A DNA stretch of 64,000 nt from Bradyrhizobium sp. dw_78 (GCF_018449525.1 NZ_JAAVUS010000006.1:310001-374000), one strand, 5' to 3'. Positions 17,832 to 25,891 are shown, counted from the stretch's first letter. Notes: generated by a model not told the origin, from the letters alone. Numbers and translations are program-made.

Positions 17832-18248
17832 ATGCCGATGTCGGTCGAGGACCTTTATGCTCTGGCAGGGGTGACGCCAACCGGCGTAAACGTTATGGGG
17901 CGAAGATATACCCACCAAGCTTTCCGGGGTTTATGTAATTTCAACCGAGACTGTGTTGTCGGGCTCGGAACTTCCCGAGGACGAACGTGCCTATTGGGTA
18001 CCCGATCAAAAGATCATCTACATCGGTCGGGCCAAGCAACTTAGGCGGCGATTGCGTCAGTTTCGGCGTCACGTTTACGGCCGACCGTCCCTCATTGCGG
18101 GGGGTAGGCAATTCTTGTGCTTGATTGCATAAAGACGATCACCTGGGCGGAGGTTCTGGACTACGGGAAGGTAGAAGCTGCGCTCATCGACGCGTTCTAC
18201 TTTGAAGCTGAAAAAAGCCATTTGGTAATCGGGTGCGCTCTGCTGTGA
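17832..18248 (+). pseudogene. GIY-YIG nuclease-domain gene, frameshifted
   Basis: Three reading-frame segments join into one protein. It starts MPMSVEDLYALAGVTPTGV (frame of 17832), continues one frame over with KLSGVYVIS (17917 onward) and KIIYIGRAKQLRRRLRQF, the GIY and YIG halves of the motif with the following Arg-rich helix, and then returns to the first frame as LDCIKTITWAEVLDYGKVEA (from 18120) with the likely catalytic Glu, ending with TGA at 18246-18248. The shifts lie near 17893-17900 and 18115-18125. The two shifts cancel, so either two compensating mutations or two sequence errors are possible. Confidence 0.75.
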
Positions 18249-18279
18249 TGTCACCTACCGCGTAGGGAACGTCAAGACG

Positions 18280-18426
18280 TTAGGCTCGCATTCGGCCACA
18301 CCATCCGGCCACGCCAAGTCCCTTCTGGGCAACCACCACAACGCCGCGTAACAGCACTTTGCGCTGCGTGTCGTCCTTCAGTTCGGCATCAAGAGCCTGC
18401 CCCCAGCGAGGACCTTGGGACCACAT
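18280..18426 (-). CDS. Putative 48-residue ORF or gene remnant
   Basis: A minus-strand ATG ORF (MWSQGPRWGQALDAELKDD, then TQRKVLLRGVVVVAQKGLG) with protein-like composition and GGGTGG upstream. It may be a small gene or the tail of a lost one; no family is recognised. The rest of 18249-18640 has no supported gene but holds copy A of a diverged repeat (18522-18605). Confidence 0.35.
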   Translation of the reverse strand: MWSQGPRWGQALDAELKDDTQRKVLLRGVVVVAQKGLGVAGWCGRMRA

Positions 18427-18521
18427 AGGCCACCCGCTGGAAAACGAACGCCCCTGCCGTGACCTCAGTGGCGGCCGACGCCTTTACGTCGAGCATTAAC
18501 CTGAAACCTGGGTAACACCCG

Positions 18522-18605
18522 GCTCGTCTTAGCTTGGCAGGCGGCGCACCAGCGAAGCCGAAGGTTCTGAAGCTAGGGCTTGTCGGTCATTTGAGAACCA
18601 TAGGT
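18522..18605 (-). repeat. Diverged direct repeat, copy A
   Basis: About 84 bases starting gctcgtcttagctTggcag and ending gagaaccataggt. It matches 19598-19679 with substitutions and short gaps. It lies 36 bases beyond the stop of the leftward MarR gene. Confidence 0.7.
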
Positions 18606-18640
18606 CCCCGTGAAGAGGGCTCGGGTGCCAAAGCGTCGTG

Positions 18641-19030
18641 TCAAAATCGCTTCCGTGGGCGGTCCTCTGTGAGAGCAACTTTTATCTGTTGAACGACCTC
18701 CAGCCCGCGCTCGGTTAAATGGACATGATGCTGGCGGCGGTCGCCGTACATCCGCTGCGCCATCGCTATGAGACCCAGCCCCGGCCTGCCATGTCTATTG
18801 ACCACGCCGAAGTCGCTCAAATAACGCGAGGCAATACTTTTCTGCACGCCACAACGCCTAGCCAATTCGCTTACGGTCAGGCCGTCTTCCTGTCCAATGA
18901 TCAGAAACATACTCACCATGTTCATGCGCATATTCGGATTCAGACGCAAAAGTGGCGCCAGCGCGTTTCCGATTCGGATTGCGGTTATGCGAAGACGTGG
19001 CGTCATAATCGACTGTGGTGGTTCTAGCAC
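18641..19030 (-). CDS. MarR-type winged-helix regulator
   Basis: A 129-residue regulator starting at a GTG (19030), chosen because AAGGAG lies six bases upstream; the frame is open to 19102. The wHTH is clear: a dimerisation helix (ITAIRIGNALAPLLRLNPNMRMNMVSMFLII), then GLTVSELARRCGVQKSIASRYLSDFG as helix-turn-helix, and a wing RQHHVHLTERGLEVVQQIK with the usual LT-x-x-G ending. Such proteins usually bind palindromes near their own gene and respond to small molecules. No adjacent target gene is obvious. It could control the island cargo. Confidence 0.8.
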   Translation of the reverse strand: MLEPPQSIMTPRLRITAIRIGNALAPLLRLNPNMRMNMVSMFLIIGQEDGLTVSELARRCGVQKSIASRYLSDFGVVNRHGRPGLGLIAMAQRMYGDRRQHHVHLTERGLEVVQQIKVALTEDRPRKRF

Positions 19031-19102
19031 TGCGTTCTCCTTGGTGGCCTGGGAGACCGCAGTAGAGCATAGGTACCGGCTCTCTGATCCAATGGGTACC
19101 AA

Positions 19103-19323
19103 GGGGGAACCATCTTCACCAACAAAAATTCAGTGGGGTGGAGATGGAAAGGGCGAAGCCTTGTTATCAGCCTCGCCCTCTACCTGATCTAACCGCTTAG
19201 CTCGGGGTACGCTGTTCGTAGCGGCGCATCCCACTCCGAAAAGTTAGGTCAACCTGAGCGCACAATCAATCACTCGCTACCGCTTGGTCACAAGCTTTGG
19301 TAAACCCGGCCGCATCAAGAAGA
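19103..19323. other. Intergenic region upstream of the MarR gene
   Basis: 221 bases between the MarR start and the small Cys-rich peptide gene; no gene or clear operator is visible. Confidence 0.35.
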
Positions 19324-19461
19324 CTACTCGCAGTGGCAGTTGGAATGAGCACCGCCGCTGTAACTGCACACCGGATGTGTTCCTGCCGGACAGGCGCTGG
19401 CAGGCGCGATCCCCGTAACCAAAAGCGAGAAGGCAGCAGCTACAAATAAGAAATATCGCAT
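19324..19461 (-). CDS. Small secreted Cys-rich peptide
   Basis: A 45-residue protein: a signal peptide (MRYFLFVAAAFSLLVTGIAPASA) and a 21- or 22-residue mature peptide beginning CPAGTHPVCSYSGG with four Cys in total. The start is the second of two adjacent ATGs, placed six bases after GGGAGG (19468-19473). The mature part is small enough to form two disulphides in the periplasm or outside. Similar short Cys-rich exported peptides occur in Bradyrhizobium genomes, but I know of no function. Candidate roles (toxin, signal, metal binding) are speculation. Confidence 0.6.
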   Translation of the reverse strand: MRYFLFVAAAFSLLVTGIAPASACPAGTHPVCSYSGGAHSNCHCE

Positions 19462-19597
19462 CATAGACCTCCCTTTTCTTGCCCCTAAATGAGGCGAGAA
19501 AGAGTTACGCGATGCAATCTTTAATTGCAACAGTGCGCACTCTCCGCAGAATCGCTTCGCGCGTCCGTAAGGCCGTGATACTTCCAGCTACTACACC

Positions 19598-19679
19598 GCT
19601 CGTCTTAGCTCGGCAGTGGCTGGCCAGCGAAGCCGACAATCTTGAAGCCGGGAGTGCCTAGAATTTGATAACCGTAGGT
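19598..19679 (-). repeat. Diverged direct repeat, copy B
   Basis: Second copy of the repeat at 18522-18605. It lies 79 bases beyond the stop of the leftward serine recombinase gene, so both copies sit just downstream of leftward genes. Confidence 0.7.
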
Positions 19680-19757
19680 GGGCCGGAAAGGGGACCCAAA
19701 TTGAACTGGCGCGCGGGAAGCGCCGTCCCGAGATGGCCGATGGGTTCGCCTGCTTGC

Positions 19758-20429
19758 CTACGCCCGTCCCAGAATGTTTGCCACTGACTTCGCATACCAT
19801 TGCCCGCCACGCGCAGTTGAGACACCGCGTGCATTCAGTGCTGCCGCGATATCCCTGAGGGTCGCAGCACCCGCTTTCTGTGCCTCTCGGATGACAGGCA
19901 ACACGTTGGCGGCGAACCTATCGGCCTCGGATGTTACGGCCTCTAGCGCGCCCTTGCGAGCCACCGAGAGCTTGGGATTGCCAAGGGTTACCCCGCGAGC
20001 CTTTGCAGCTGCGAGGGCCTGACGGGTCCGTGTTGAGATAAGCGAGCGCTCCTTCTCGGCTAGTGCAGCGAACAAGTGGAGGACGAACGGGTCTACATCG
20101 GGTCCAAGCTCTGCGACCAGGAACGGCACTTTGTGGGCCATAAGTCCGCTGATGAAATGCACGTCACGGCTCAGGCGGTCCAGCTTCGCCACCGCCACGT
20201 GACACTTGAGCTTCCTTGCGGTGGCCAATGCGGCCTTGAGCTGCGGGCGCCGGTCCAAGGCGTCAGAGCCTTTCCCCGTTTCCACCTCGACGAACTCTCG
20301 GACGACCGTGAAGCCCTCAGCGTGGGCGAAATGGGAGAGCGTCTGCCTTTGGGCTTCAATGCCCAGCCCAGAACGTCCCTGCTGGGATGTTGATACTCGG
20401 ATGTAGGTGATCAGCGGTTGGTCGGTCAT
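19758..20429 (-). CDS. Serine recombinase (resolvase/invertase family)
   Basis: A 223-residue small serine recombinase starting at ATG 20429 (MTDQPLITYIRVSTSQQGRS); the frame extends to 20552. The resolvase catalytic domain has the nucleophile Ser in YIRVSTSQQ, the VAKLDRLSRD segment (D-R-L-S-R) and a long E helix (EKERSLISTRTRQALAAAKARG). The C-terminus ends in a HTH recombinase domain (LRDIAAALNARGVSTARGGQWYAKSVANIL). These enzymes resolve or invert DNA. It is divergent from the nuclease-NTPase gene, about 140 bases apart. It is distinct from the tyrosine integrase and may belong to an older mobile unit nested in the island. Confidence 0.88.
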   Translation of the reverse strand: MTDQPLITYIRVSTSQQGRSGLGIEAQRQTLSHFAHAEGFTVVREFVEVETGKGSDALDRRPQLKAALATARKLKCHVAVAKLDRLSRDVHFISGLMAHKVPFLVAELGPDVDPFVLHLFAALAEKERSLISTRTRQALAAAKARGVTLGNPKLSVARKGALEAVTSEADRFAANVLPVIREAQKAGAATLRDIAAALNARGVSTARGGQWYAKSVANILGRA

Positions 20430-20568
20430 ACAGGATGGCCCTTGGTGAGCGGCTGTATAAGACCTATACGTCCGATTAGGATTTATACAATGCTCGTTTA
20501 GGAATCCCAGCGATGCTTTTTTGCATGAAGAGCGAACGTAGCTTGAACGCACCGACCTGGAGGCTGAA

Positions 20569-23085
20569 TTGTGCTACCAATGGGAGACCGACCGATTCCC
20601 GACGCCTGCCAAATGCGAGCTGCGCGTGCTCAACGTTCTCGAACGAGATTCAGCGGCGACTGAGGCTGATGTAGAACTCAAGGTAATTACGCCCCTTCTT
20701 ACCGGGAGGAATTACCTTGGGATTCCGGTCGCGGCGATCAAGGGCAAGCAATATCTGGCGCCTGCCATCCTTGATAAGAAAGCGGGAAAGACCGGCGGCT
20801 ATTTTCCTGACTTCTCGGTCTGGGAACTCGCTCTTCCTGTACTGATTGTCGAAGCCAAAGGGCCGGAAGTTCCGGTGGAGGTGGGCTATCGAGAAGCCTC
20901 CCTTTATGCTCGGCACCTCAACTCGCAATTCCAGCATGGCGTGAACCCGTGCAAATTCATCATAGCGTGCAACGGTCACGAGCTGTCGTATGGATACTGG
21001 GACAGTAACGCCGCGCAGACGGTTCAGGTTGGGGACCTACAGGTAGGCAGCCGAGCTCTTGAAGCGCTTCGCGACTTCTGCAACTACGGTCTTCTGCAGG
21101 CTCACGCGGCTCGCAGCATTGCACAGATCAGGCTTGAGCGCGGTACTGCGCCAAGCGCACTGGCTGGAGGGCCGGCTCTCCTTACCTCGCCGAAACCCTT
21201 CAACACGTTCGCAGCCGAACTGGCGCCAATCTTGCGCCGATACTTCACCTCCACCACACAGAACAATGACCCCGAAATTTTCGAGAAGGCATACGTCGGG
21301 TCAGACAACATAACTGAGTATGATCGTGTGCTCGAATCCTTGCTGAAGGACCGGATTTCCTCACGCCGAATAGTTTCTGAGGAACTCAGTCCCAGCCGAG
21401 GGAGCGAGCCCAAACTCACCAAAGCTATTGGCAATTTCAAAACGGCGCGCGCGGACCGTTCGACGGAGGGCGAGCTTCAGCTAATCACGGGCGGTGTGGG
21501 CACGGGAAAATCCTTGTTCGCGCGCAGATACAAAGAACTGTTGCAGCCGCCGGAGCAGTCCAAGTGGACACATTGGGCATTTGTCGATTTCAACACTGCG
21601 CCTGACCCGATTGTTTCAGCTGAAAACTGGCTCTGTCAGAAGTTTGTGGAGAGCTTCTTCAAAGAGAATCCCGGCTTTGACCCCTACGACGGGAGTAACC
21701 TCAGTAGAATCTTCTCGCAGGACCTGCAGAGGCGAAAGGGTATCTACGACGAAACGCGTAAGAAAGTCTCAGATGTCGAAGCCGAGAAGCTCAGGATTGA
21801 CGACCTCCAGAAATGGCAAGCCGACCCGCAGAGACTAGCGTTTGGGGTATGTCGACACTTCGCTATGGAGCGCCGAGAGGTCATTATTGTCGTGATGGAC
21901 AACGTAGACCGCCTGAGCCTGCAGAATCAGCTGACGGCCTTCGGACTTTCCCTGTGGTTTCTCGACCAATCGAAGGCCTTCATCGTATTGCAGATGAGGG
22001 ATGAAACCTACGAGAGGTTTAAGGATAAGCCTCCCCTCGACACCTTCCGAACCGGCGTGGTCTTCCACATTGCTCCGCCTCGGTTTCTCGACGTGGTCAA
22101 ACGGCGCCTTGAGCTGAGCCTCGACTACCTTGCTCAACACACGGCTCAGATGCTGGAATACTCGCTGAGCAACGGTATGAGGATACGTTATCCCAACACG
22201 ATGCTCGGTGAGTTCTTGAAGTCGATCTATCTGGAGCTTTTCGACAGGAAGCAAAACATTTCCAGGGTTTTGCAAGGGCTTGCTGGGCGCGACATCCGCA
22301 AAGCTCTCGATATGTTTGTGAGTATTCTGAACAGCGGACATCTCACCGAAGAGCAGATCACCTCAACTGCCAAGGGCGGTGCTATTTCGATCCCCGAGTA
22401 TCGAGTGCTCAAGATACTCATGCGCACCGAGTATCGTTTTTTTCACGACAGGTCGGGCTTCATTTCAAACGTGTTTCACGCGGAGCCCGAATGGGTCCAG
22501 CCCAATAACTTTCTCGTCACCGACATCCTTTTTTGGCTTTGCGACAATCGCAAACTCACGGGAGAAATAGGGCTGGAGGGCTTCTTCACTGTTGAGAGGA
22601 TTGCTGGCGAACTGCAGCGCCGAGGATTTGTACGAGACGACGTGCGTGCTGCCTGCTCTTGGCTTTTGACCAAAGGGCTGGTCGAAGCCGACCACATGAA
22701 CCAGTCAGAGGTAGATTTCGGCGACTGCATCAAGGTTACCGCCTCCGGCTTCATTCATATTCGCATTCTCACTGAGCGGCTAGAATACCTCTATGGGGTT
22801 CTGACGGTCACCCCAATTTTCGAAAAGCGGGTCGCCGAGAATCTGGCCGAGTATCTGAAACGCGAGAACCAACAGGGCTATCAGGGAGCCTACCAGCAGG
22901 CACGCGCAATCGAGGAGTTCCTGCAGTACCTTCAGGAGCAACACCGCAAACTCAAAGAGGCGTTTATGGAGTTCGGTGGCCCTCGAACGGGGGCGTCTTT
23001 CGTAATTCGGCAGATTGAGAGCGCCCTACGGTATTTCAAAAACCCAACCGTTCGAACCAATGAGCGGAACATGTTGGACGAATAG
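20569..23085 (+). CDS. PD-(D/E)XK nuclease-like / P-loop NTPase fusion, candidate defence effector
   Basis: An 838-residue protein starting at TTG 20569, preceded by GGAGG at 20559-20563. Residues about 25-190 resemble the HsdR N-terminal domain of type I restriction enzymes: ADVELKVITPLLT, then YFPDFSVWE (Asp near 80) and VLIVEAKGP (E-x-K near 95-97), the PD-(D/E)XK core. A linker leads to a P-loop NTPase with Walker A TGGVGTGKS (about 308-316) and Walker B VIIVVMDNVDRL (about 438-449), followed by a sensor-like FIVLQMRDE. The last 300 residues look helical with winged-helix features. No helicase motifs are seen, so it is not an HsdR. The architecture and its place next to attR suggest a single-gene anti-phage or anti-plasmid system; this is inference. 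I know of no named system with exactly this layout. Confidence 0.75.
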   Translation: MCYQWETDRFPTPAKCELRVLNVLERDSAATEADVELKVITPLLTGRNYLGIPVAAIKGKQYLAPAILDKKAGKTGGYFPDFSVWELALPVLIVEAKGPEVPVEVGYREASLYARHLNSQFQHGVNPCKFIIACNGHELSYGYWDSNAAQTVQVGDLQVGSRALEALRDFCNYGLLQAHAARSIAQIRLERGTAPSALAGGPALLTSPKPFNTFAAELAPILRRYFTSTTQNNDPEIFEKAYVGSDNITEYDRVLESLLKDRISSRRIVSEELSPSRGSEPKLTKAIGNFKTARADRSTEGELQLITGGVGTGKSLFARRYKELLQPPEQSKWTHWAFVDFNTAPDPIVSAENWLCQKFVESFFKENPGFDPYDGSNLSRIFSQDLQRRKGIYDETRKKVSDVEAEKLRIDDLQKWQADPQRLAFGVCRHFAMERREVIIVVMDNVDRLSLQNQLTAFGLSLWFLDQSKAFIVLQMRDETYERFKDKPPLDTFRTGVVFHIAPPRFLDVVKRRLELSLDYLAQHTAQMLEYSLSNGMRIRYPNTMLGEFLKSIYLELFDRKQNISRVLQGLAGRDIRKALDMFVSILNSGHLTEEQITSTAKGGAISIPEYRVLKILMRTEYRFFHDRSGFISNVFHAEPEWVQPNNFLVTDILFWLCDNRKLTGEIGLEGFFTVERIAGELQRRGFVRDDVRAACSWLLTKGLVEADHMNQSEVDFGDCIKVTASGFIHIRILTERLEYLYGVLTVTPIFEKRVAENLAEYLKRENQQGYQGAYQQARAIEEFLQYLQEQHRKLKEAFMEFGGPRTGASFVIRQIESALRYFKNPTVRTNERNMLDE

Positions 23086-23219
23086 CAACAGGCCATTTAG
23101 CGGCCCACGGCGCCCCTTGGTTTGTCGCTATCTTTCAATACAAAACGCTGCTACAAATGCTACGCATCGCGGCGTAAATTCTTTAAGTTTATCAATGCTG
23201 AAGGCGGTAGTTGGCAGTA

Positions 23220-23236
23220 CCCACCCAACTGTACCA
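23220..23236 (+). other. attR core
   Basis: Exact copy of 6073-6089 (cccacccaactgtacca), without the rest of a tRNA upstream. It marks the right end of the element. Confidence 0.9.
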
Positions 23237-23585
23237 GAAAAATCAATAGCTTATCTTAAAATCGCATGGCCCTGGAAATCGATTTATCGGAGGCTATGGC
23301 GAAGATTCGACCTATCCGGGTAGCCAAGGTTACTCCTAGGTTCGATTGTCGCACGAGCCCGTTTAGGGCCATCGGCGAATTAGACGGATTGGCCGCCGAT
23401 ATCGTCTCCAGCAGAGCCCTCCGGCTTCCACGTCGTAATTGCGCTGGCGCAGGCCCACAGCTTGGTTAATGGGTTATCCGGATTTTGCGTGCTGCATTTT
23501 TACGCTATGCCAACTCAATGACTTCATGCTGTGGCCCATACGACAGCAGATGGGAGAGGTTCCATCTCAGAGCTTTTGGGGCGGA
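23237..23585. other. Region from attR to the PAP2 gene
   Basis: 349 bases of former tRNA-His downstream sequence. The frame of the PAP2 gene stays open back to 23439, but no good start lies there. No other feature was seen. Confidence 0.4.
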
Positions 23586-24551
23586 ATGATCAGCGATACC
23601 GAACAACGCGATGGAAGACGGTTGTATTTTTTCAACTGGGTTCCACTCTTGCTGCTCGCCGTTTCCTTGGGCGCGTGCCTTGCGGCATCGAACTTTTCGT
23701 TAAAATTGGAAAGCTGGACGCGCGCGGTGGTGATTGCCTCTGTCCTTACGGCGGCAGGCTTGTGGCTTCTGTCCTATTGGTGGGGCTCGCGTTTTGGTTT
23801 CGCGCTGCTCGCCATCGCGCAAATTGGTTTCATGTGTATGTTGGTCGCGCCACTCTCCTACGTGGCGGCCGCTGCGAACCTTCCCCTACAGGATGCGAGC
23901 TTGGCCCGTATGGATCAACTGTTGGGATTGGATTGGCGCGCTTATTTTGAATTTGCCATCGCCCGGCCTGAGTTGTTGAGCTTCGCTATCTTCTTTTACG
24001 CGATGATTATCGTGCCCTGGGCTGGAGTGTCGGTTGCGCTTGGTATGACGGGGAGGTTCGTCAGGCTACAACAGTTCGTAATGGCTGCCGTGCTGACCGT
24101 GTCCGTGGCTGTTATTATATCGGCCGCGCTTCCCGCAATTGGTACCTATGGGGAACTGGGCCTGCCTGCCGACACCGAGGTTTTCAAGGCCAGCGGCTAT
24201 GTGATCCAGCTTGAGATCCTGCCTTTTGTCCGGGATGGAACGCTTCGGGTACTCAACCTCTCGCATCTTGGCGGCATCATTACATTTCCGAGCGTTCATG
24301 CGGCCATTGCTGCTCTGGCTATTTGGGGTCTTTGGGGCGTGTGGTGGCTGCGCCCACTGGCTCTGATACTTAACGGCGGGATGCTGCTCGCGACCCCTTT
24401 GGTCGGAGGTCACTATTTCGTCGATGTGTTCGCGGGCGTCGGCCTGGCCGCACTTTCCATTGCCGCGGCAAAAGCCATTTCTCAGCGCATCGTAACCGGG
24501 GTGGAAGTCGTACCTTCTATGCGCTCCCTTCAGGGCAAGTTGCAGACTTAG
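23586..24551 (+). CDS. PAP2-superfamily membrane phosphatase-like protein
   Basis: A 321-residue integral membrane protein starting at ATG 23586 (MISDTEQRDGRRLYF), after GGGGCGGA. About six hydrophobic helices are visible. The PAP2 motifs are GGIITFPSVHAAIAALAIW (motif 2, with catalytic His in the PSVH box) and GGHYFVDVFAGVGLA (motif 3, G-x-H-x-x-x-D). Motif 1 is weak, as in the inositol-phosphoceramide-synthase-like branch of PAP2. It would act on a lipid phosphate at the membrane. It is clearly paralogous to the gene at 60049-61056 (both have PLSYxAAxAxxPLQDAxL and GIITFPS-x-HAA). It is the first gene beyond attR. Confidence 0.85.
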   Translation: MISDTEQRDGRRLYFFNWVPLLLLAVSLGACLAASNFSLKLESWTRAVVIASVLTAAGLWLLSYWWGSRFGFALLAIAQIGFMCMLVAPLSYVAAAANLPLQDASLARMDQLLGLDWRAYFEFAIARPELLSFAIFFYAMIIVPWAGVSVALGMTGRFVRLQQFVMAAVLTVSVAVIISAALPAIGTYGELGLPADTEVFKASGYVIQLEILPFVRDGTLRVLNLSHLGGIITFPSVHAAIAALAIWGLWGVWWLRPLALILNGGMLLATPLVGGHYFVDVFAGVGLAALSIAAAKAISQRIVTGVEVVPSMRSLQGKLQT

Positions 24552-24621
24552 ATATGCACCTCTGACTGATGCAGCCGGGCTATCTACCTCGTATCAACCG
24601 GTGTGGTTGGTGCAGCTCCGG

Positions 24622-24834
24622 TCAGAGTAATCGCTGACCGACCTCTTTCCAGATCGCATGTTGCCCGTAGAACCTGATCGCATCCGCCTTCTGAATTTCG
24701 ACGATGCGCGAGCAGCGCTGGCACCCGCCATCGCACCGGAAACTTGCGAGCCGCCGCCCCAGGTTGGGAAGGCCGCGGCTCGCCTGAGCCGAGACGTTCT
24801 GCACGCGCGGATGGTCATGACCGTGCAGCGTCAT
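24622..24834 (-). CDS. Short conserved rhizobial-type hypothetical protein
   Basis: A 70-residue protein (MTLHGHDHPRVQNVSAQASR) with a Cys pair in FRCDGGCQRCSRIVEIQK and the conserved ending DAIRFYGQHAIWKEVGQRLL. This matches the general look of a small zinc-ribbon-like hypothetical family repeated in Bradyrhizobium genomes, where it is usually somewhat longer, so this copy may be shortened. Function unknown. Confidence 0.45.
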   Translation of the reverse strand: MTLHGHDHPRVQNVSAQASRGLPNLGRRLASFRCDGGCQRCSRIVEIQKADAIRFYGQHAIWKEVGQRLL

Positions 24835-25185
24835 CAAAGTCTAGATGCCCCGTACACGCACGCATCGAGGACTTTCTGCCGCGCCATCGGCCACGTCGCC
24901 ATGGTCGTTCGGATAGCGGAGAGGGCGTGCATCCGCGTTTGAGGAACGAGCCGCGCGATCTGCGCAAAATCGGTGCGGGCAAGACCGCGGCCCGATTTAA
25001 GAAAGAGCCGCGGCGTTTGATGTTTCACGGGTGCATTAGAACGAAGCAGCAACATGCGAGCAGGCCGCCGGGAATTGTGGATGATCCTGCGGATGCTTGA
25101 GCGGAGAGCGGACAATTTTACGGGGCCATTTCACGGTATCCCCATCTCCAGATGGTAGCGCATTGGGCGAGAGGCTGCCCGCGCC
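24835..25185. other. Gene-poor region
   Basis: 351 bases with overlapping short frames on both strands, none convincing. It looks like decayed sequence between the PAP2 gene and the next membrane protein. Confidence 0.35.
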
Positions 25186-25593
25186 ATGTTCCTCCTGTTT
25201 TTTCTGCTGTTTCCCATCCTTATCGGCGCGCTGGCGCGCAGCCGGGGCAGATCGTTTTTGGTGTGGTCCATGCTTTCGTTTGCGACCACCCCTATCGGCG
25301 GCCTGACCCTGCTCCTGACCCTGCTGATGCGTGAGCGCGGCGGGCTTTCGAAATGGCCGGCCATGCTGGGCGGATGGCCAGAGAAACTGGACGCGAACAA
25401 AGCCGAGCGAGAATCGGAAGCCGCGCGCATGGCCGAGCCGGATGCTCGAATTGAAGCCGATGCGTATGACGAGCGGGTTGACAGATTGATCGCGGAGCGG
25501 CTGAGCGAGCTGGCCAAAGCGCCGGTGCCGAGCGTGGCTGGCCTTGGCGCGTCGTCTCCGGCCGGACCGCCGGTATTTGGAAAGCGCCGCTAA
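25186..25593 (+). CDS. Small membrane protein, conserved hypothetical
   Basis: A 135-residue protein with two N-terminal hydrophobic helices (MFLLFFLLFPILIGALA and FLVWSMLSFATTPIGGLTLLLTLLM) separated by a basic RSRGRS turn, then a charged Ala/Glu-rich cytoplasmic helix and a Pro/Gly-rich tail ending GPPVFGKRR. Two-helix proteins of this kind are common in Rhizobiales. No family function is recognised. Confidence 0.6.
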   Translation: MFLLFFLLFPILIGALARSRGRSFLVWSMLSFATTPIGGLTLLLTLLMRERGGLSKWPAMLGGWPEKLDANKAERESEAARMAEPDARIEADAYDERVDRLIAERLSELAKAPVPSVAGLGASSPAGPPVFGKRR

Positions 25594-25661
25594 ACTGTCT
25601 CGTCCGCCGGCGTTTGTGATGGCCATTCATCCTTTGCGCTTGTCGCCGGATGAAACCGCAT

Positions 25662-25731
25662 CTATAGCGTTTTCGAGCGAAGTGGATTCCGGTTCGCGTG
25701 AAGAAAACGCGTCAAAACAAAAGGGTAGAGC
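25662..25731. repeat. Dispersed palindromic intergenic repeat, copy 1
   Basis: It contains the inverted arms GCGTTTTC ... GAAAACGC around GATTCCGGTTCGCGTG. Related copies lie at 28126-28197 and 62555-62605. The family resembles short palindromic repeats common in Bradyrhizobium intergenic DNA. Confidence 0.75.
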
Positions 25732-25778
25732 CCGGTTCGGATTCAATCAGAACCGATAAGGCTTTAGGCTCTCAGGAT

Positions 25779-25824
25779 GGGGATGAAGTCCCCCGTAACC
25801 GCCGAATGGCTGATGACTTCTACC
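25779..25824 (+). ncRNA. Fluoride riboswitch aptamer (crcB motif)
   Basis: The segment folds as the crcB RNA motif. P2-like hairpin: GGGG (25779-25782) pairs with CCCC. Its loop GAAGTC (25785-25790) pairs with downstream GACTTC (25815-25820) to form the long-range helix. AACCGCC-GAAT-GGC forms the third helix, and the conserved CTGATG...CTAC ending is present (25810-25823). This matches the known Thermotoga and Pseudomonas examples position by position. A following hairpin (CTACC...GGTAG, about 25820-25845) could be the expression platform. The fluoride-channel gene crcB lies 255 bases downstream, on the same strand. The RNA would raise its expression when fluoride binds. Confidence 0.88.
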
Positions 25825-25891
25825 GGGCGCGCGAGCGCGGGTAGAAGCATGTCTGCCGCCAGTCTCGCCGCCCTCTTAGGAAAGGGCTGAT

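Larger units (their letters stand above)
6090..23236. mobile_element. 17.1-kb tRNA-His-integrated prophage remnant / genomic island
   Basis: Bounded by a 17-bp direct repeat of the tRNA-His 3' end, with a tyrosine integrase at the left. It carries leftward phage late genes (10-15 kb), a phage-type helicase, and a right-hand cargo zone with a MarR regulator, a serine recombinase and a PD-(D/E)XK-NTPase. No capsid, portal or terminase was recognised. At least two genes are disrupted (SRAP, GIY-YIG), so excision and transfer may no longer be autonomous. Coding sequence inside looks less GC-biased at third positions than in the flanking genes, by eye only. Confidence 0.88.
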
